From: Lentzea sp. NBRC 102530
GTDB taxonomy: Bacteria; Actinomycetota; Actinomycetes; Mycobacteriales; Pseudonocardiaceae
DNA length: 64,000 nucleotides
Direction of reading: 5' to 3'
Assembly: GCF_030269365.1 (NCBI RefSeq)
Contig: NZ_BSTF01000020.1
Coordinates: 1-64,000 of the forward strand
Part shown: piece by piece, positions 16,285 through 24,849 of the stretch
Layout of the letters: each line of letters starts with the position of its first letter
Numbering within the stretch: position 1 is the first letter of the stretch
Made by a program: the position numbers and the translations under genes
The notes under the pieces: model-generated
Seen by the model: only the letters and a program-made list of their open reading frames with translations
Told to the model about the DNA's origin: nothing
Databases searched by the model: none

Positions 16285-16464
16285 ACATCGTCGTTCACAA
16301 CGAAGTCGTAACAGGCAACTATCTGTAGACAACATTCATACTTTCGGGGCAGTCGCAAAGACACGATCAGCGATTAGCGTCCCCACGAGGTTGACCCGGT
16401 GCCGTAGAGGGCACGGCACGTCTGGATGCGGGTCGAAGGCACACACCTCGGTTGGGGCAACGTT

Positions 16465-19400
16465 GTGAAGAGACGATCGAGTTTGGTGGTGTTCTCTGCC
16501 ATCACCACACTGCTGATCGCACCTGCCACGGCACAGGCGCAGAGCCCAGAGCTCGCGCAGCCGGTCAAGGGTGCACACGGGCTGGACGCGAAAGCGTTGC
16601 AGCTCAAGGTTTCTCCCAGGCTGAACCAGACCGGTTCGGTCACCGCGTTCGTCGCGCTCGACCGCAAGCCGGCCGTCGACGCGTTCGACGAGAAGAAGAG
16701 CCAGGGCAAGGAGGCCGCCAAGCAGGCCGCCAAGCAGGCCAAGAGCGACGTCGCCGCCACCGCGGACCAGGTCGTCGGCCAGCTCAAGAGCGCGGACACC
16801 AAGACCAAGGAGCTGTACCGCACCTCCAACGGCGTCCCCGGCGTCGTCGTGAAGGCGGACGCCCAGAAGGTTCGCGACCTGGCCCAGCGCGCCGACGTGC
16901 TCGCGGTCTACCCGGTCGTGCCGAAGAAGCGCCAGAACTCGAACGCCGTCCAGCTCACCAGGACGCTCAACGTCTGGCAGCAGTACGGCAAGCTCGGCGA
17001 CGACATCCGCGTCGGCATCATCGACACCGGCGTCGACTACACGCACGCCAACTTCGGTGGTCCCGGCACGGTCGACGCGTTCAAGGCCGTCGACCCGCGC
17101 GCCGCGGACCCGAACTTCCCGACCTCGAAGGTCGTCGGCGGCTACGACTTCGTCGGCGAGGACTACGACGGCGAGAGCACCGACCCGGCGATCAACACGC
17201 CGAAGCCCGACCCCAACCCGATCGACTGCAACGGCCACGGCTCGCACGTCGCGGGCACCACGGCCGGTTTCGGTGAGAACGCCGACGGCAGCACGTTCAA
17301 GGGCGACTACACCAAGCTCGACGCCGACGAGCTCAACGCGATGAAGATCGGCCCCGGCACCGCGCCGAAGGCCCTGATCTACGCGCTGAAGGTCTTCGGC
17401 TGCGAGGGCTCCACCAACGTCACGTCGCAGGCCCTCGACTGGTCGCTCGACCCCGACGGCGACGGCGACTTCTCCGACCACCTCGACGTGGTCAACCTGT
17501 CGCTCGGCTCCGACTACGGCGCCCCGGACGACCCCGACAGCCTCTTCGTGAAGAAGCTGTACAAGGTCGGCGTCATGCCGGTCTTCTCCGCGGGCAACGG
17601 CGGCGACCTCTACGACATCGGCGGCTCGCCGGGCAACACGCCCGAGGCGCTGACCGTCGCGTCCGTGCGCGACTCCTACGTCCTGCGCGACGGCGCCGAG
17701 GTCAAGGGCCAGGGCCAGAAGCCCGGCCAGTACAGCCAGAACTTCACCGGCTACCTCGGTTACGACAAGGAACTGCCGGTCGCGAAGGTGACCCAGGCGG
17801 GCAACGCCGACGGCTGCCTCCCGATCACCGACGCCGCCGTCGCCGGCAAGTTCGTGTGGCTGGAGTGGGACGACAACGACGCCACGCGCCGCTGTGGTTC
17901 GGCCGCCCGCGCGAACAACGTGCAGGCCGCCGGTGGTCAGGGCGTGCTCCTCTCGTCCACTTTGGAGAACTTCGCGGCGGGCATCGCGGGCAACGCGGGC
18001 ATCCCGATGTTCCAGTTCACCGGCACCGCCACCGCGGCGATCCGCCCGGCGCTCGACGCGGGCACGCTGGTCGTCCGCCTCGCCGGTGACCTGCGCACCT
18101 CGACGCCGACGTACGACCAGTCCATTTCGGACACCCCGAGCTCGTTCACGAGCCGCGGCACCCGCAGCGGTTCGATCAAGCCGGACGTCGCGGCGCCCGG
18201 TGACACGATCTCGTCGACCGCCGTCGGTTCCGGCAACGACCGCTCGGTGATCTCCGGCACGTCGATGGCGTCCCCGCACGTCGCGGGCATCGCGGCCCTG
18301 GTCCGCCAGGCGCACCCGGACTGGACGCTCGAAGAGGTCAAGGCCTCGATCATGAACACCGCCGGTGCGGACGTGAAGGAGAACGGCAAGACCTTCGCTC
18401 CGAACCGGGTCGGCACCGGCCGCGTGGACGGCAAGTCCGCGATCGACAACCAGGTCCTCGCCTACGTCGAGGAGGACAACGGCTACGTCAGCGCGAACTT
18501 CGGCGTCGTCGAGGTCGCGAAGGCGGTCGAGAAGTCCAAGACCATCAAGCTGGTCAACAAGTCCACCAAGTCCGTGGAGTACAAGGTCGGCTACACGGCC
18601 GCCACGACGATCCCCGGCGTGAGCTACGTGCTCTCGCAGGACAAGGTGAAGCTGAGCCCGCGCGGCATCGCGAAGGTCAAGGTGACGCTGAAGATCACCG
18701 ACCCGAAGGCGCTGCGCAAGACCGTCGACTCGACGGTCGAGGCGGACCAGCTCGGCGTGGCGCGGCAGTTCCTGGCGGACGCCTCCGGCCGCGTGACGTT
18801 CACGCCGACCGCCGGCGCCACCGTGCCGCTGCGTCTCTCGGTGTACTCGGCGCCGAAGCCGGTCGCGGACATCAAGACCGCGTCCAGCCTCAAGTTCCGG
18901 GGCAACGACAAGCAGGCGGTCCTGAACGTGACCGGCAAGGGTCTCGACCAGGGCACCGGCTCGCAGGCGTACCGCTCGCTGATCAGCGTCCTGGAGCTCC
19001 AGGCGCAGTCACCGAAGCTGCGCGACTGCAAGCGCAACGTCACCGAGAACTGCGCGCTCAACGAGACCGCCAAGGGCGGCGATCTCCGCTACGTCGGCGC
19101 GGCCTCGACGGCCCCGCTGGCCAAGGCGCAGGGCAAGCCCGAGGAGGCCACGCTCGCGTTCGGTGTCGCCACCTGGGGCAACTGGTACAACCTGGGCAAG
19201 AACACCATCCCGTTCGTCGACATCGACACCAACGGTGACGGCACGGCGGACTTCGAGGTGTTCGCGACCCGCCTGACCGACACGGACCTGCTGATCGCGA
19301 CGACCGTCGACCTCAAGACCGGTGAAGAGGTCGACATGCAGCCGGTCAACGGCCAGTGGGGCGATGTCGACACGAACGTCCAGGACACCAACGTCGTCGT

Positions 19401-19758
19401 CCTGCCGGTGCTGCTCAGCGCTCTCGGCATCGACGCGACGAAGGACTCGGCGCGCGTCTCGTACACCGTGGGAACCGCGGGCTACTACGTGGCGCCGGGC
19501 AACGCGAACAAGCTGATCGACGTGATCGACCGCAAGCTGTCCTTCGACCCGCTCAAGCCGGGTCTGTGGGCGCAGGGCGGCGGCGACGCGGCGCTCTCGT
19601 ACCTCGCGAAGCCGGGCACCGCGCTGGTCGTCAACAAGAACGAGGCCTCGCTGAAGGCCGACAAGTCCGACGGCCTGCTGGTCCTCAACCACCACAACGC
19701 CAACGGTGACCGCGCGTCGGTCGTCCTGGTGAAGTCCGGTGGCCGGGGCGCTCACTAG
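16465..19758 (+). CDS. Secreted S8 family (subtilisin-like) serine protease
   Basis: A 1097-residue exported protease. A signal peptide (KRRSSLVVFSAITTLLIAPA, cleavage near AQA-QS) precedes an inhibitor-like prodomain to about residue 165. The catalytic triad is Asp187 (IIDTGVDYTH), His258 (GHGSHVAGT) and Ser600 (SGTSMASPHVAG); the oxyanion Asn lies in FSAGNGGD. A protease-associated (PA) insert lies between His and Ser, about residues 430-530. The C-terminal 450 residues are beta-rich, likely Fn3-like, with DTNGDGTADFEVF as a possible calcium site. It is a stand-alone gene with hairpins on both sides. The host target is unknown; nutritional proteolysis is the usual role. Confidence 0.93.
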   Translation: MKRRSSLVVFSAITTLLIAPATAQAQSPELAQPVKGAHGLDAKALQLKVSPRLNQTGSVTAFVALDRKPAVDAFDEKKSQGKEAAKQAAKQAKSDVAATADQVVGQLKSADTKTKELYRTSNGVPGVVVKADAQKVRDLAQRADVLAVYPVVPKKRQNSNAVQLTRTLNVWQQYGKLGDDIRVGIIDTGVDYTHANFGGPGTVDAFKAVDPRAADPNFPTSKVVGGYDFVGEDYDGESTDPAINTPKPDPNPIDCNGHGSHVAGTTAGFGENADGSTFKGDYTKLDADELNAMKIGPGTAPKALIYALKVFGCEGSTNVTSQALDWSLDPDGDGDFSDHLDVVNLSLGSDYGAPDDPDSLFVKKLYKVGVMPVFSAGNGGDLYDIGGSPGNTPEALTVASVRDSYVLRDGAEVKGQGQKPGQYSQNFTGYLGYDKELPVAKVTQAGNADGCLPITDAAVAGKFVWLEWDDNDATRRCGSAARANNVQAAGGQGVLLSSTLENFAAGIAGNAGIPMFQFTGTATAAIRPALDAGTLVVRLAGDLRTSTPTYDQSISDTPSSFTSRGTRSGSIKPDVAAPGDTISSTAVGSGNDRSVISGTSMASPHVAGIAALVRQAHPDWTLEEVKASIMNTAGADVKENGKTFAPNRVGTGRVDGKSAIDNQVLAYVEEDNGYVSANFGVVEVAKAVEKSKTIKLVNKSTKSVEYKVGYTAATTIPGVSYVLSQDKVKLSPRGIAKVKVTLKITDPKALRKTVDSTVEADQLGVARQFLADASGRVTFTPTAGATVPLRLSVYSAPKPVADIKTASSLKFRGNDKQAVLNVTGKGLDQGTGSQAYRSLISVLELQAQSPKLRDCKRNVTENCALNETAKGGDLRYVGAASTAPLAKAQGKPEEATLAFGVATWGNWYNLGKNTIPFVDIDTNGDGTADFEVFATRLTDTDLLIATTVDLKTGEEVDMQPVNGQWGDVDTNVQDTNVVVLPVLLSALGIDATKDSARVSYTVGTAGYYVAPGNANKLIDVIDRKLSFDPLKPGLWAQGGGDAALSYLAKPGTALVVNKNEASLKADKSDGLLVLNHHNANGDRASVVLVKSGGRGAH

Positions 19759-19772
19759 CCCCACCGTTCGAC

Positions 19773-19829
19773 CGCACGCGGGGACCTTTCGTTCGGCTGA
19801 CGCGAACGAAAGGTCCCCGCGTGCGTTTT
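19773..19829 (+). terminator. Protease gene terminator
   Basis: A perfect 23-bp stem (19773-19795 with 19803-19825) with loop GCTGACG is followed by TTTTG. It is unusually long for an intrinsic terminator and would work in either direction. Confidence 0.9.
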
Positions 19830-19931
19830 GTGAGGGAGGGCGTCACCCCTTGACGCGACCCCCTTCCTGCGGTCGAGTGACACTCGAAAGTGGGGAATGG
19901 GCCGTGTGGGTGTCCCGCAGTACGGGAGATA

Positions 19932-20019
19932 ACACCCCGAAGGGGTGTCCGGCATGCGGAGAGCGGTCGCGTTGCCGGTAGCCTTTCGCGGAGGAAAGTA
20001 GTCCCACCAATTGGGGACT
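19932..20019 (+). other. Two small hairpins in the leuB 5' region
   Basis: ACACCCC (19932-19938) pairs with GGGGTGT (19942-19948), and AGTCCC (20000-20005) pairs with GGGACT (20014-20019) eight bases before the ribosome site. I found no leucine-rich leader frame here, so their role, if any, is unknown. Confidence 0.4.
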
Positions 20020-20039
20020 GACACCTGGGAGGTGTGTGG

Positions 20040-21077
20040 ATGCGGCTCGCAGTGATCCCAGGAGACGGGATCGGGCCCGAGGTCATCGCTGAGGCCCTGA
20101 AGGTCCTCGGTGAGGTCGTTCCGGCGGCCGAGATCACTCGCTACGACCTCGGCGCGGCGCGCTGGCACGCCACGGGAGAGTTGTTGCCCGAGTCGGTGCT
20201 GGGAGAGCTTCGCCAGCACGACGCGATCCTGCTCGGCGCGGTGGGCGACCCGTCGGTGCCGAGTGGAATTCTGGAGCGGGGCCTGCTTCTGCGGCTGCGC
20301 TTCGAACTCGACCACCACGTGAACCTCCGCCCTGCTCGTCTCTACCCCGGTGTCCGCAGCCCGCTCGCGGACCCGCCGGAGATCGACATGGTGGTGGTGC
20401 GCGAGGGCACCGAGGGCCCGTACGCGGGCAACGGCGGCCTGCTCCGCAAGGACACGCCGCACGAGATCGCGACCGAGGTCTCGCTGAACACCTCGTTCGG
20501 CGTCGAGCGGGTGGTGAGGGACGCGTTCGCGCGCGCCTCGAACCGCCAGCGCCGGCACCTGACGCTGGTGCACAAGACGAACGTCCTCACGCACGCCGGC
20601 TCGTTGTGGTCGCGCGTCGTCGAGGAGGTCTCGCTGCAGCACCCGGACGTCACCGTGGCCTACCAGCACGTGGACGCGGCGACCATCCACATGGTCACCG
20701 ACCCGGGCCGCTACGACGTGATCGTCACCGACAACCTGTTCGGCGACATCCTGACCGACCTGGCCGCCGCCGTCACGGGTGGCATCGGCCTGGCCGCATC
20801 CGGGAACATGGACGTCACGAGGCGCAACCCGTCGATGTTCGAGCCGGTGCACGGGTCCGCCCCGGACATCGCCGGCCAGGGCATCGCGGACCCGACGGCC
20901 GCCGTGCTGTCGGTCGCGCTGCTGCTCGACCACCTCGGTGAGCACGAGGCGGCGCGCCGGATCGAGGCCTCCGTGGCGTTCGACCTCGCGACCCGCGACC
21001 ACCAGTCGCCGGGCGCGACCTACGCGATCGGAGACAGGCTCGCCGCTCTCGTGTCGTCGAACGTGCGCACGGGCTGA
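20040..21077 (+). CDS. leuB: 3-isopropylmalate dehydrogenase
   Basis: A 345-residue NAD-dependent isopropylmalate dehydrogenase, the third step of leucine synthesis. Motifs are RLAVIPGDGIGPEV at the N-terminus, the substrate Arg residues in LLLRLRFELDHHVNLRPARL, and VTDNLFGDILTDLAAAVTGG with the metal-binding Asp residues. Mycobacterial-type length is 336-345. ATG 20040 has GGGAGG seven bases upstream; GTG 20034 is too close. LeuCD lie 11 kb away, so the pathway is split, as in M. tuberculosis. Confidence 0.96.
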   Translation: MRLAVIPGDGIGPEVIAEALKVLGEVVPAAEITRYDLGAARWHATGELLPESVLGELRQHDAILLGAVGDPSVPSGILERGLLLRLRFELDHHVNLRPARLYPGVRSPLADPPEIDMVVVREGTEGPYAGNGGLLRKDTPHEIATEVSLNTSFGVERVVRDAFARASNRQRRHLTLVHKTNVLTHAGSLWSRVVEEVSLQHPDVTVAYQHVDAATIHMVTDPGRYDVIVTDNLFGDILTDLAAAVTGGIGLAASGNMDVTRRNPSMFEPVHGSAPDIAGQGIADPTAAVLSVALLLDHLGEHEAARRIEASVAFDLATRDHQSPGATYAIGDRLAALVSSNVRTG

Positions 21078-21097
21078 GGTTCTCGCTGGAACGTTTT

Positions 21098-21130
21098 GAA
21101 GCCCGGCCGGATGCTCTCCGGCCGGGCTTC
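21098..21130 (+). terminator. leuB terminator
   Basis: A perfect 13-bp stem (21098-21110 with 21118-21130) encloses ATGCTCT. It may also serve the convergent YCII gene. Confidence 0.85.
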
Positions 21131-21159
21131 GGCGTTTCCGCGCTGGAGGTCGGCGCCGG

Positions 21160-21579
21160 TCAGACCTGGCCGTTGGCCTCACGCCACGCGCGCTCCTTCT
21201 GGATCCACTCGTTGTCCTGCGGGAACTCGTCGATGGTCGGCACGCGGCGGATCTCGGTCTTGAAGCCGGGTCCGGTCATCGGCATGCGGCGCGCCCACTC
21301 GATCGCCTCCTCGATCGAGGCCACGTTCAGCAGGTAGAAGCCGTTGAACAGCTCCTTGGTCTCGCCGTACGGGCCGTCCGTGATGACCGCGGGCTCGGCG
21401 GAGTAGTCGACGACGACGCCCTCGGACGGGTCGGAGAGGCCCTCGGCGGCGAGCAGCACGCCGGCGCGGATCAGTTCCTCGTTGTACGCGCCGACGGTCT
21501 CGAGCATCTTGTCGAGGTCGAACTCGCCCATGTTGGCGAAGGCCTCGTCGGTGGCGCGCATGATCAGCATGTACTTCAC
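21160..21579 (-). CDS. YCII-related (DGPF) domain protein
   Basis: A 139-residue protein of the YCII/DGPF group: KYMLIMRATDEA at the start, LLAAEGLSDPSEGVVV, the signature TDGPYGETKE and FYLLNVASIEEAIEWARR. YciI has weak hydrolase chemistry at a His/Asp site; most DGPF proteins have no known activity and often neighbour ECF sigma factors. No sigma factor is adjacent here. GTG 21579 has GGAGA at good spacing. It is a single gene between leuB and the B12 transporter. Confidence 0.85.
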   Translation of the reverse strand: MKYMLIMRATDEAFANMGEFDLDKMLETVGAYNEELIRAGVLLAAEGLSDPSEGVVVDYSAEPAVITDGPYGETKELFNGFYLLNVASIEEAIEWARRMPMTGPGFKTEIRRVPTIDEFPQDNEWIQKERAWREANGQV

Positions 21580-21744
21580 GGTGTGTCTCCCTGCGTCTCG
21601 TTCGTCGACGTCCAGAGGTCGAACGGCGGTCCCGCCGGATCGACACGGCCCCCGAACTTTTTGGAGGTTTTCTTCCCGTGCAGGTCAGAGGCTTGAGATG
21701 CGCCTCACGCCCGCATCGCACGGGCGGGTGATCGCGCCGGGTTA

Positions 21745-21870
21745 GAGTGCTGGGGTCGTGCGTGGGGGAAGTCCGGTCTGATTCCGGCGCTGACCCGCAA
21801 CGGTAGGTCTCCCGTTGGAGAGAGACGAGCCCGAATACCCGCGCCCGGTGCAACCAGGAACTCCTGCCGT
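21745..21870 (+). promoter_or_regulatory. Cobalamin riboswitch
   Basis: The leader has the core of adenosylcobalamin-type riboswitches: GGAAGTCCGGTCTGATTCCG, then GCGCTGACCCGCAACGGTA, a variable hairpin, and the B12-box-like GAGCCCGAATACC. A TAGAGT -10 box is at 21743-21748. The bound form would hide the GAAGGG ribosome site of the permease gene at about 21880. B12 abundance should repress uptake. Borders are approximate. Confidence 0.88.
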
Positions 21871-21890
21871 GGACTGCGGGAAGGGCATCA

Positions 21891-22913
21891 GTGATCGGGA
21901 AGATCAGCGCGCTCGTCGGCGTGCTCGCCGTCAGCATCGTCGCGGGCGTGGCGCTCGGCCCCGTGTCCGTTCCGTTCGACGTCACCCTGGACCTCCTGCG
22001 GGCCGCGCTGACCGGCGGCACCGTGCCCGCCGACCTCGCCGGGCAGTACCACATCGTCTGGGACATCCGGCTGCCGCGCGTGCTGCTGGCCGCGGTCGTG
22101 GGAGCCGGGCTGAGCGCGGTCGGCGTCGCGATCCAGGCGATGGTCCGCAACGCCCTCGCCGATCCTTACGTGCTGGGCATCTCGTCGGGGGCGAGCGTCG
22201 GCGCGACGGCCGTGGCCACGCTCGGCGTCCTGTCCGGGCTCGGCGTGTACGCGCTCTCCGTCGGGGCGTTCGCGACCGGACTCGGCGCCACGGCTCTGGT
22301 CTACCTCACCGCACGCACGAGCCGAGGGCTCACACCGTTGCGGCTGGTGCTGACCGGAACCGCGCTGGCGTACGGGTTCTCGGCCGTCGCGATGCTGCTG
22401 GTGTTCCAGGCACCGCACGGCGAGGCCGCGCGCAGCGCGATGTTCTGGCTGCTCGGCAGCCTGGGCGGCGCGACCTGGACGTCGTTGCCGATCGCGTTCG
22501 TCGTGACCCTGCTGGGCATCGTCTACCTGATGACGCGGGCCAGGCAGCTGAACGCGATGGCGATGGGGGACGAGACGGCCACGACGCTGGGCGTGACGGT
22601 CAACCGGTTCCGCACGCAGCTGTTCGTCGTCACCGCCGGCATCACCGGCGTGCTGGTGGCGGTCAGCGGCGCGGTCGGGTTCGTCGGCCTGATGCTGCCG
22701 CACCTCACGCGGATGGTCGTCGGCGCGGACCACCGCAAGGTGCTGCCGCTCGCCCCCCTCGCCGGAGCGTCGTTCCTGGTCTGGGTCGACGTCGCCGCCC
22801 GCATGCTGGCCGCGCCCGAGGAACTCCCGCTCGGCGTCATCACCGCGGCGATCGGGGTGCCCTGCTTCATCTTCCTGATGCGGCGTCGGACCTACGTGTT
22901 CGGAGGACGTTGA
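21891..22913 (+). CDS. btuC: FecCD-family ABC importer permease (cobalamin type)
   Basis: A 340-residue membrane protein of the BtuC/FecCD family with about ten transmembrane helices and the signatures LPRVLLAAVVGAGLSAVGVA, DPYVLGISSGAS and GLMLPHLTRMVVGADHRKVLP. It forms the channel of a type II ABC importer. The substrate is inferred to be cobalamin or a corrinoid from the riboswitch; by family alone a siderophore is possible. GTG 21891 follows GAAGGG. The stop overlaps the ATPase start by one base. Confidence 0.9.
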   Translation: MIGKISALVGVLAVSIVAGVALGPVSVPFDVTLDLLRAALTGGTVPADLAGQYHIVWDIRLPRVLLAAVVGAGLSAVGVAIQAMVRNALADPYVLGISSGASVGATAVATLGVLSGLGVYALSVGAFATGLGATALVYLTARTSRGLTPLRLVLTGTALAYGFSAVAMLLVFQAPHGEAARSAMFWLLGSLGGATWTSLPIAFVVTLLGIVYLMTRARQLNAMAMGDETATTLGVTVNRFRTQLFVVTAGITGVLVAVSGAVGFVGLMLPHLTRMVVGADHRKVLPLAPLAGASFLVWVDVAARMLAAPEELPLGVITAAIGVPCFIFLMRRRTYVFGGR

Positions 22914-23647
22914 TGCACGTCGAGGTCGACCAGGTCACCGTCGCCGGGATCATCTCGGACATCACGCTGCACGCGTCCGACGAGGTCGTCGGCATCGTCG
23001 GCCCGAACGGCAGCGGCAAGTCCACGACGTTGCGCTGCGTCTACCGCGCCCTCAAACCCGCCTCCGGCGCGGTCCGGATCGACGGCGCGGACGTCCACAA
23101 GCGACACGACGTGGCCCGCGACCTCGCGGCGCTGACCCAGGAGTCGCAGGTCGAGTTCGACTTCACGGTCACCGAGGTCGTGGAGATGGGCCGCCTGCCG
23201 CACGACCGCTCACCCCGCGACGCGTCCGTGGTGGCATCCGCGCTGGAGACCGTGGACGTCGAGCACCTGGCGTCGCGCAGCTTCCTGAGCCTGTCCGGCG
23301 GCGAACGCCAACGCGTCCTGATCGCCCGCGCCCTCGCCCAGGAACCGCGCGTGCTCGTGCTGGACGAGCCGACCAACCACCTGGACATCCGCCACCAGCT
23401 GGAAGTCCTGTCGCTCGCCAGAGGCCTGGGCGTGACGGTGCTGACCGTGCTGCACGACCTGAACCTCGCCGCGTCCTACTGCGACCGCCTGTACGTGCTG
23501 GACGAGGGACGGGTCGTCGCCTCCGGCACCCCGCACGAGGTCCTGGTGCCCGAGCTGATCGCCAAGGTCTTCCACGTCACGGCACACGTCGTGCACCACC
23601 CGACCACGGGAGTGCCCCAGCTCCTGTTCGACCAGGAGGTCTGTTAG
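22913..23647 (+). CDS. btuD: ABC importer ATP-binding protein (cobalamin type)
   Basis: A 244-residue ABC ATPase with Walker A GPNGSGKST (about residues 29-37), Q-loop in ALTQESQ, signature LSGGERQR, Walker B VLVLDEPTNHLD and switch His in VLHDLN. It powers the FecCD-type permease encoded just upstream, with which it shares one base (TGATG). It belongs to the FepC/BtuD class that pairs with FecCD permeases. Confidence 0.92.
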   Translation: MHVEVDQVTVAGIISDITLHASDEVVGIVGPNGSGKSTTLRCVYRALKPASGAVRIDGADVHKRHDVARDLAALTQESQVEFDFTVTEVVEMGRLPHDRSPRDASVVASALETVDVEHLASRSFLSLSGGERQRVLIARALAQEPRVLVLDEPTNHLDIRHQLEVLSLARGLGVTVLTVLHDLNLAASYCDRLYVLDEGRVVASGTPHEVLVPELIAKVFHVTAHVVHHPTTGVPQLLFDQEVC

Positions 23648-24628
23648 TTGAGAACCGCTCTCGTCGTCTCCGCACTGCTGCTCGTCTCGGGCTGCGGAGC
23701 CACGGTCGCCGCCGGCCCGTCGGCCTCGGACCCGGTGACCGTCACCAACTGCGGTGCCGAGGTCACGTTCCCCACCGTTCCGTCCAAAGTGGTCACCAAC
23801 GACACCGGCATCACCGAGCTGATGTTCGCGCTGGGCCTCCAGGACCGCATGGCGGGCTACGTGGTCAACGGGGTCGACACCGTGGACGTGCGGACGTCGC
23901 CGTGGAAGGCCGAGTTCTCCTCGGTGAAGCACCTGTCCGACAAGATCTCCAAGGAGGTCGTGCAGGGCGTCAACGCCGACTTCGTGTTCGCCGGCTGGAA
24001 CTACGGCTTCTCCGAGAGCACCGGGTTCACGCCGGACGCGTTGAAGGGGCTCGGGATCGCGACCTACCAGCTGACCGAGGCGTGCCGCAACGGCGTCGGC
24101 AAGCAGCGGGGGATCATGCCCGCGCTCGACGCGCTGTACACGGACCTGCGCAACCTCGGGAAGATCTTCCGGGTCGAGGAGAAGGCCGAGTCCCTGGTGA
24201 AGGAGTACCAGGCGCAGATCGAGCGCGCCGGGAAGCTGGTGGAGGGCAAGCCGCGGCCTCGGGTGTTCCTGTACGACAGCGGGCAGGACCAGCCGTTCAC
24301 GTCCGGGAAGAACGCGGCGCCGCAGGACATCATCTCGAAGGCCGGTGGGGACAACATCTTCGGCGACCTGAACGACAGCTGGACGACCGTCAGCTGGGAG
24401 ACGGTGGTGCAGCGCAACCCCGACGTGGTGCTGATCGTGGACTACGCGGACGGGGAGGCGAACACACCCGAGCAGAAGCAGGCCTTCCTGGAGGGGTTCG
24501 CGCCGTTGGCCAACTCGCCGGCGGTGAAGGGGAAGAAGTTCTTCTCGTTGCCGTACGCGGCGTTGGTGGAGGGGCCTCGGAACGCGGCTTCGGTGGAGGC
24601 GTTCGCGAAGTTCCTGTCCGGGAGCTGA
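23648..24628 (+). CDS. btuF: ABC importer substrate-binding lipoprotein (cobalamin type)
   Basis: A 326-residue lipoprotein of the BtuF/FhuD-like family. The signal ends at the lipobox LLVSGC (Cys15). The two-lobed binding fold includes VVTNDTGITELMFALGLQDRMAGYV and a long helix near the middle, and the C-terminal lobe ends in FSLPYAALVEGPRN. TTG 23648 directly follows the ATPase stop and has GGAGG upstream within that gene. It captures the corrinoid outside the membrane. Confidence 0.9.
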   Translation: MRTALVVSALLLVSGCGATVAAGPSASDPVTVTNCGAEVTFPTVPSKVVTNDTGITELMFALGLQDRMAGYVVNGVDTVDVRTSPWKAEFSSVKHLSDKISKEVVQGVNADFVFAGWNYGFSESTGFTPDALKGLGIATYQLTEACRNGVGKQRGIMPALDALYTDLRNLGKIFRVEEKAESLVKEYQAQIERAGKLVEGKPRPRVFLYDSGQDQPFTSGKNAAPQDIISKAGGDNIFGDLNDSWTTVSWETVVQRNPDVVLIVDYADGEANTPEQKQAFLEGFAPLANSPAVKGKKFFSLPYAALVEGPRNAASVEAFAKFLSGS

Positions 24629-24721
24629 CGCGCTGTCACAGGCGTGAACCCGTGACCAGATAGTGGGAGATTTGCTCCCGTCGCTTGGTACGCCGGACTG
24701 AGCTGTGGCAGCATCCCCGGC

Positions 24722-24766
24722 ATGGCTCAGTTCACCGCCATCATTATTGACGAGCGCGTCGGGTAG
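24722..24766 (+). CDS. cimA leader peptide
   Basis: A 14-residue frame MAQFTAIIIDERVG ends at TAG. Three consecutive isoleucine codons (ATC ATT ATT) suit control by Ile-tRNA charging ahead of an isoleucine-pathway gene. ATT is a rare codon in this GC-rich genome, which makes the run more notable. The end of the frame overlaps the first arm of the downstream RNA structure. The identification is my inference from position, codons and structure. Confidence 0.75.
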   Translation: MAQFTAIIIDERVG

Positions 24767-24823
24767 TTGCCGCCCCTGGCACCCGACGCGCAGACCTCTC
24801 GCATCCCGCGGGGGGTCTTTTTG
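24754..24823 (+). terminator. Transcription attenuator of cimA
   Basis: An 11-bp stem pairs GCGCGTCGGGT (24754-24764) with 24781-24791. A terminator follows directly: 24792-24802 pairs with 24808-24818 (11 bp, two G-T pairs, loop ATCCC), then a T-run (24818-24822). Stalling at the Ile codons would block the first stem. Confidence 0.8.
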
Positions 24824-24849
24824 TTTGCCCAGATGAGGAGATGACCCCG

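Noticed and set aside
16336..18315. 659-codon minus-strand frame opposite the subtilase
   Set aside because: The subtilase has a full catalytic triad and signal peptide; the antisense frame has no motif and reflects absence of stops in GC-rich antisense.
24629..24849. T-box riboswitch before cimA
   Set aside because: No T-box core (AGGGTGG-type) or specifier loop is present; the leader peptide plus terminator explains the region better.
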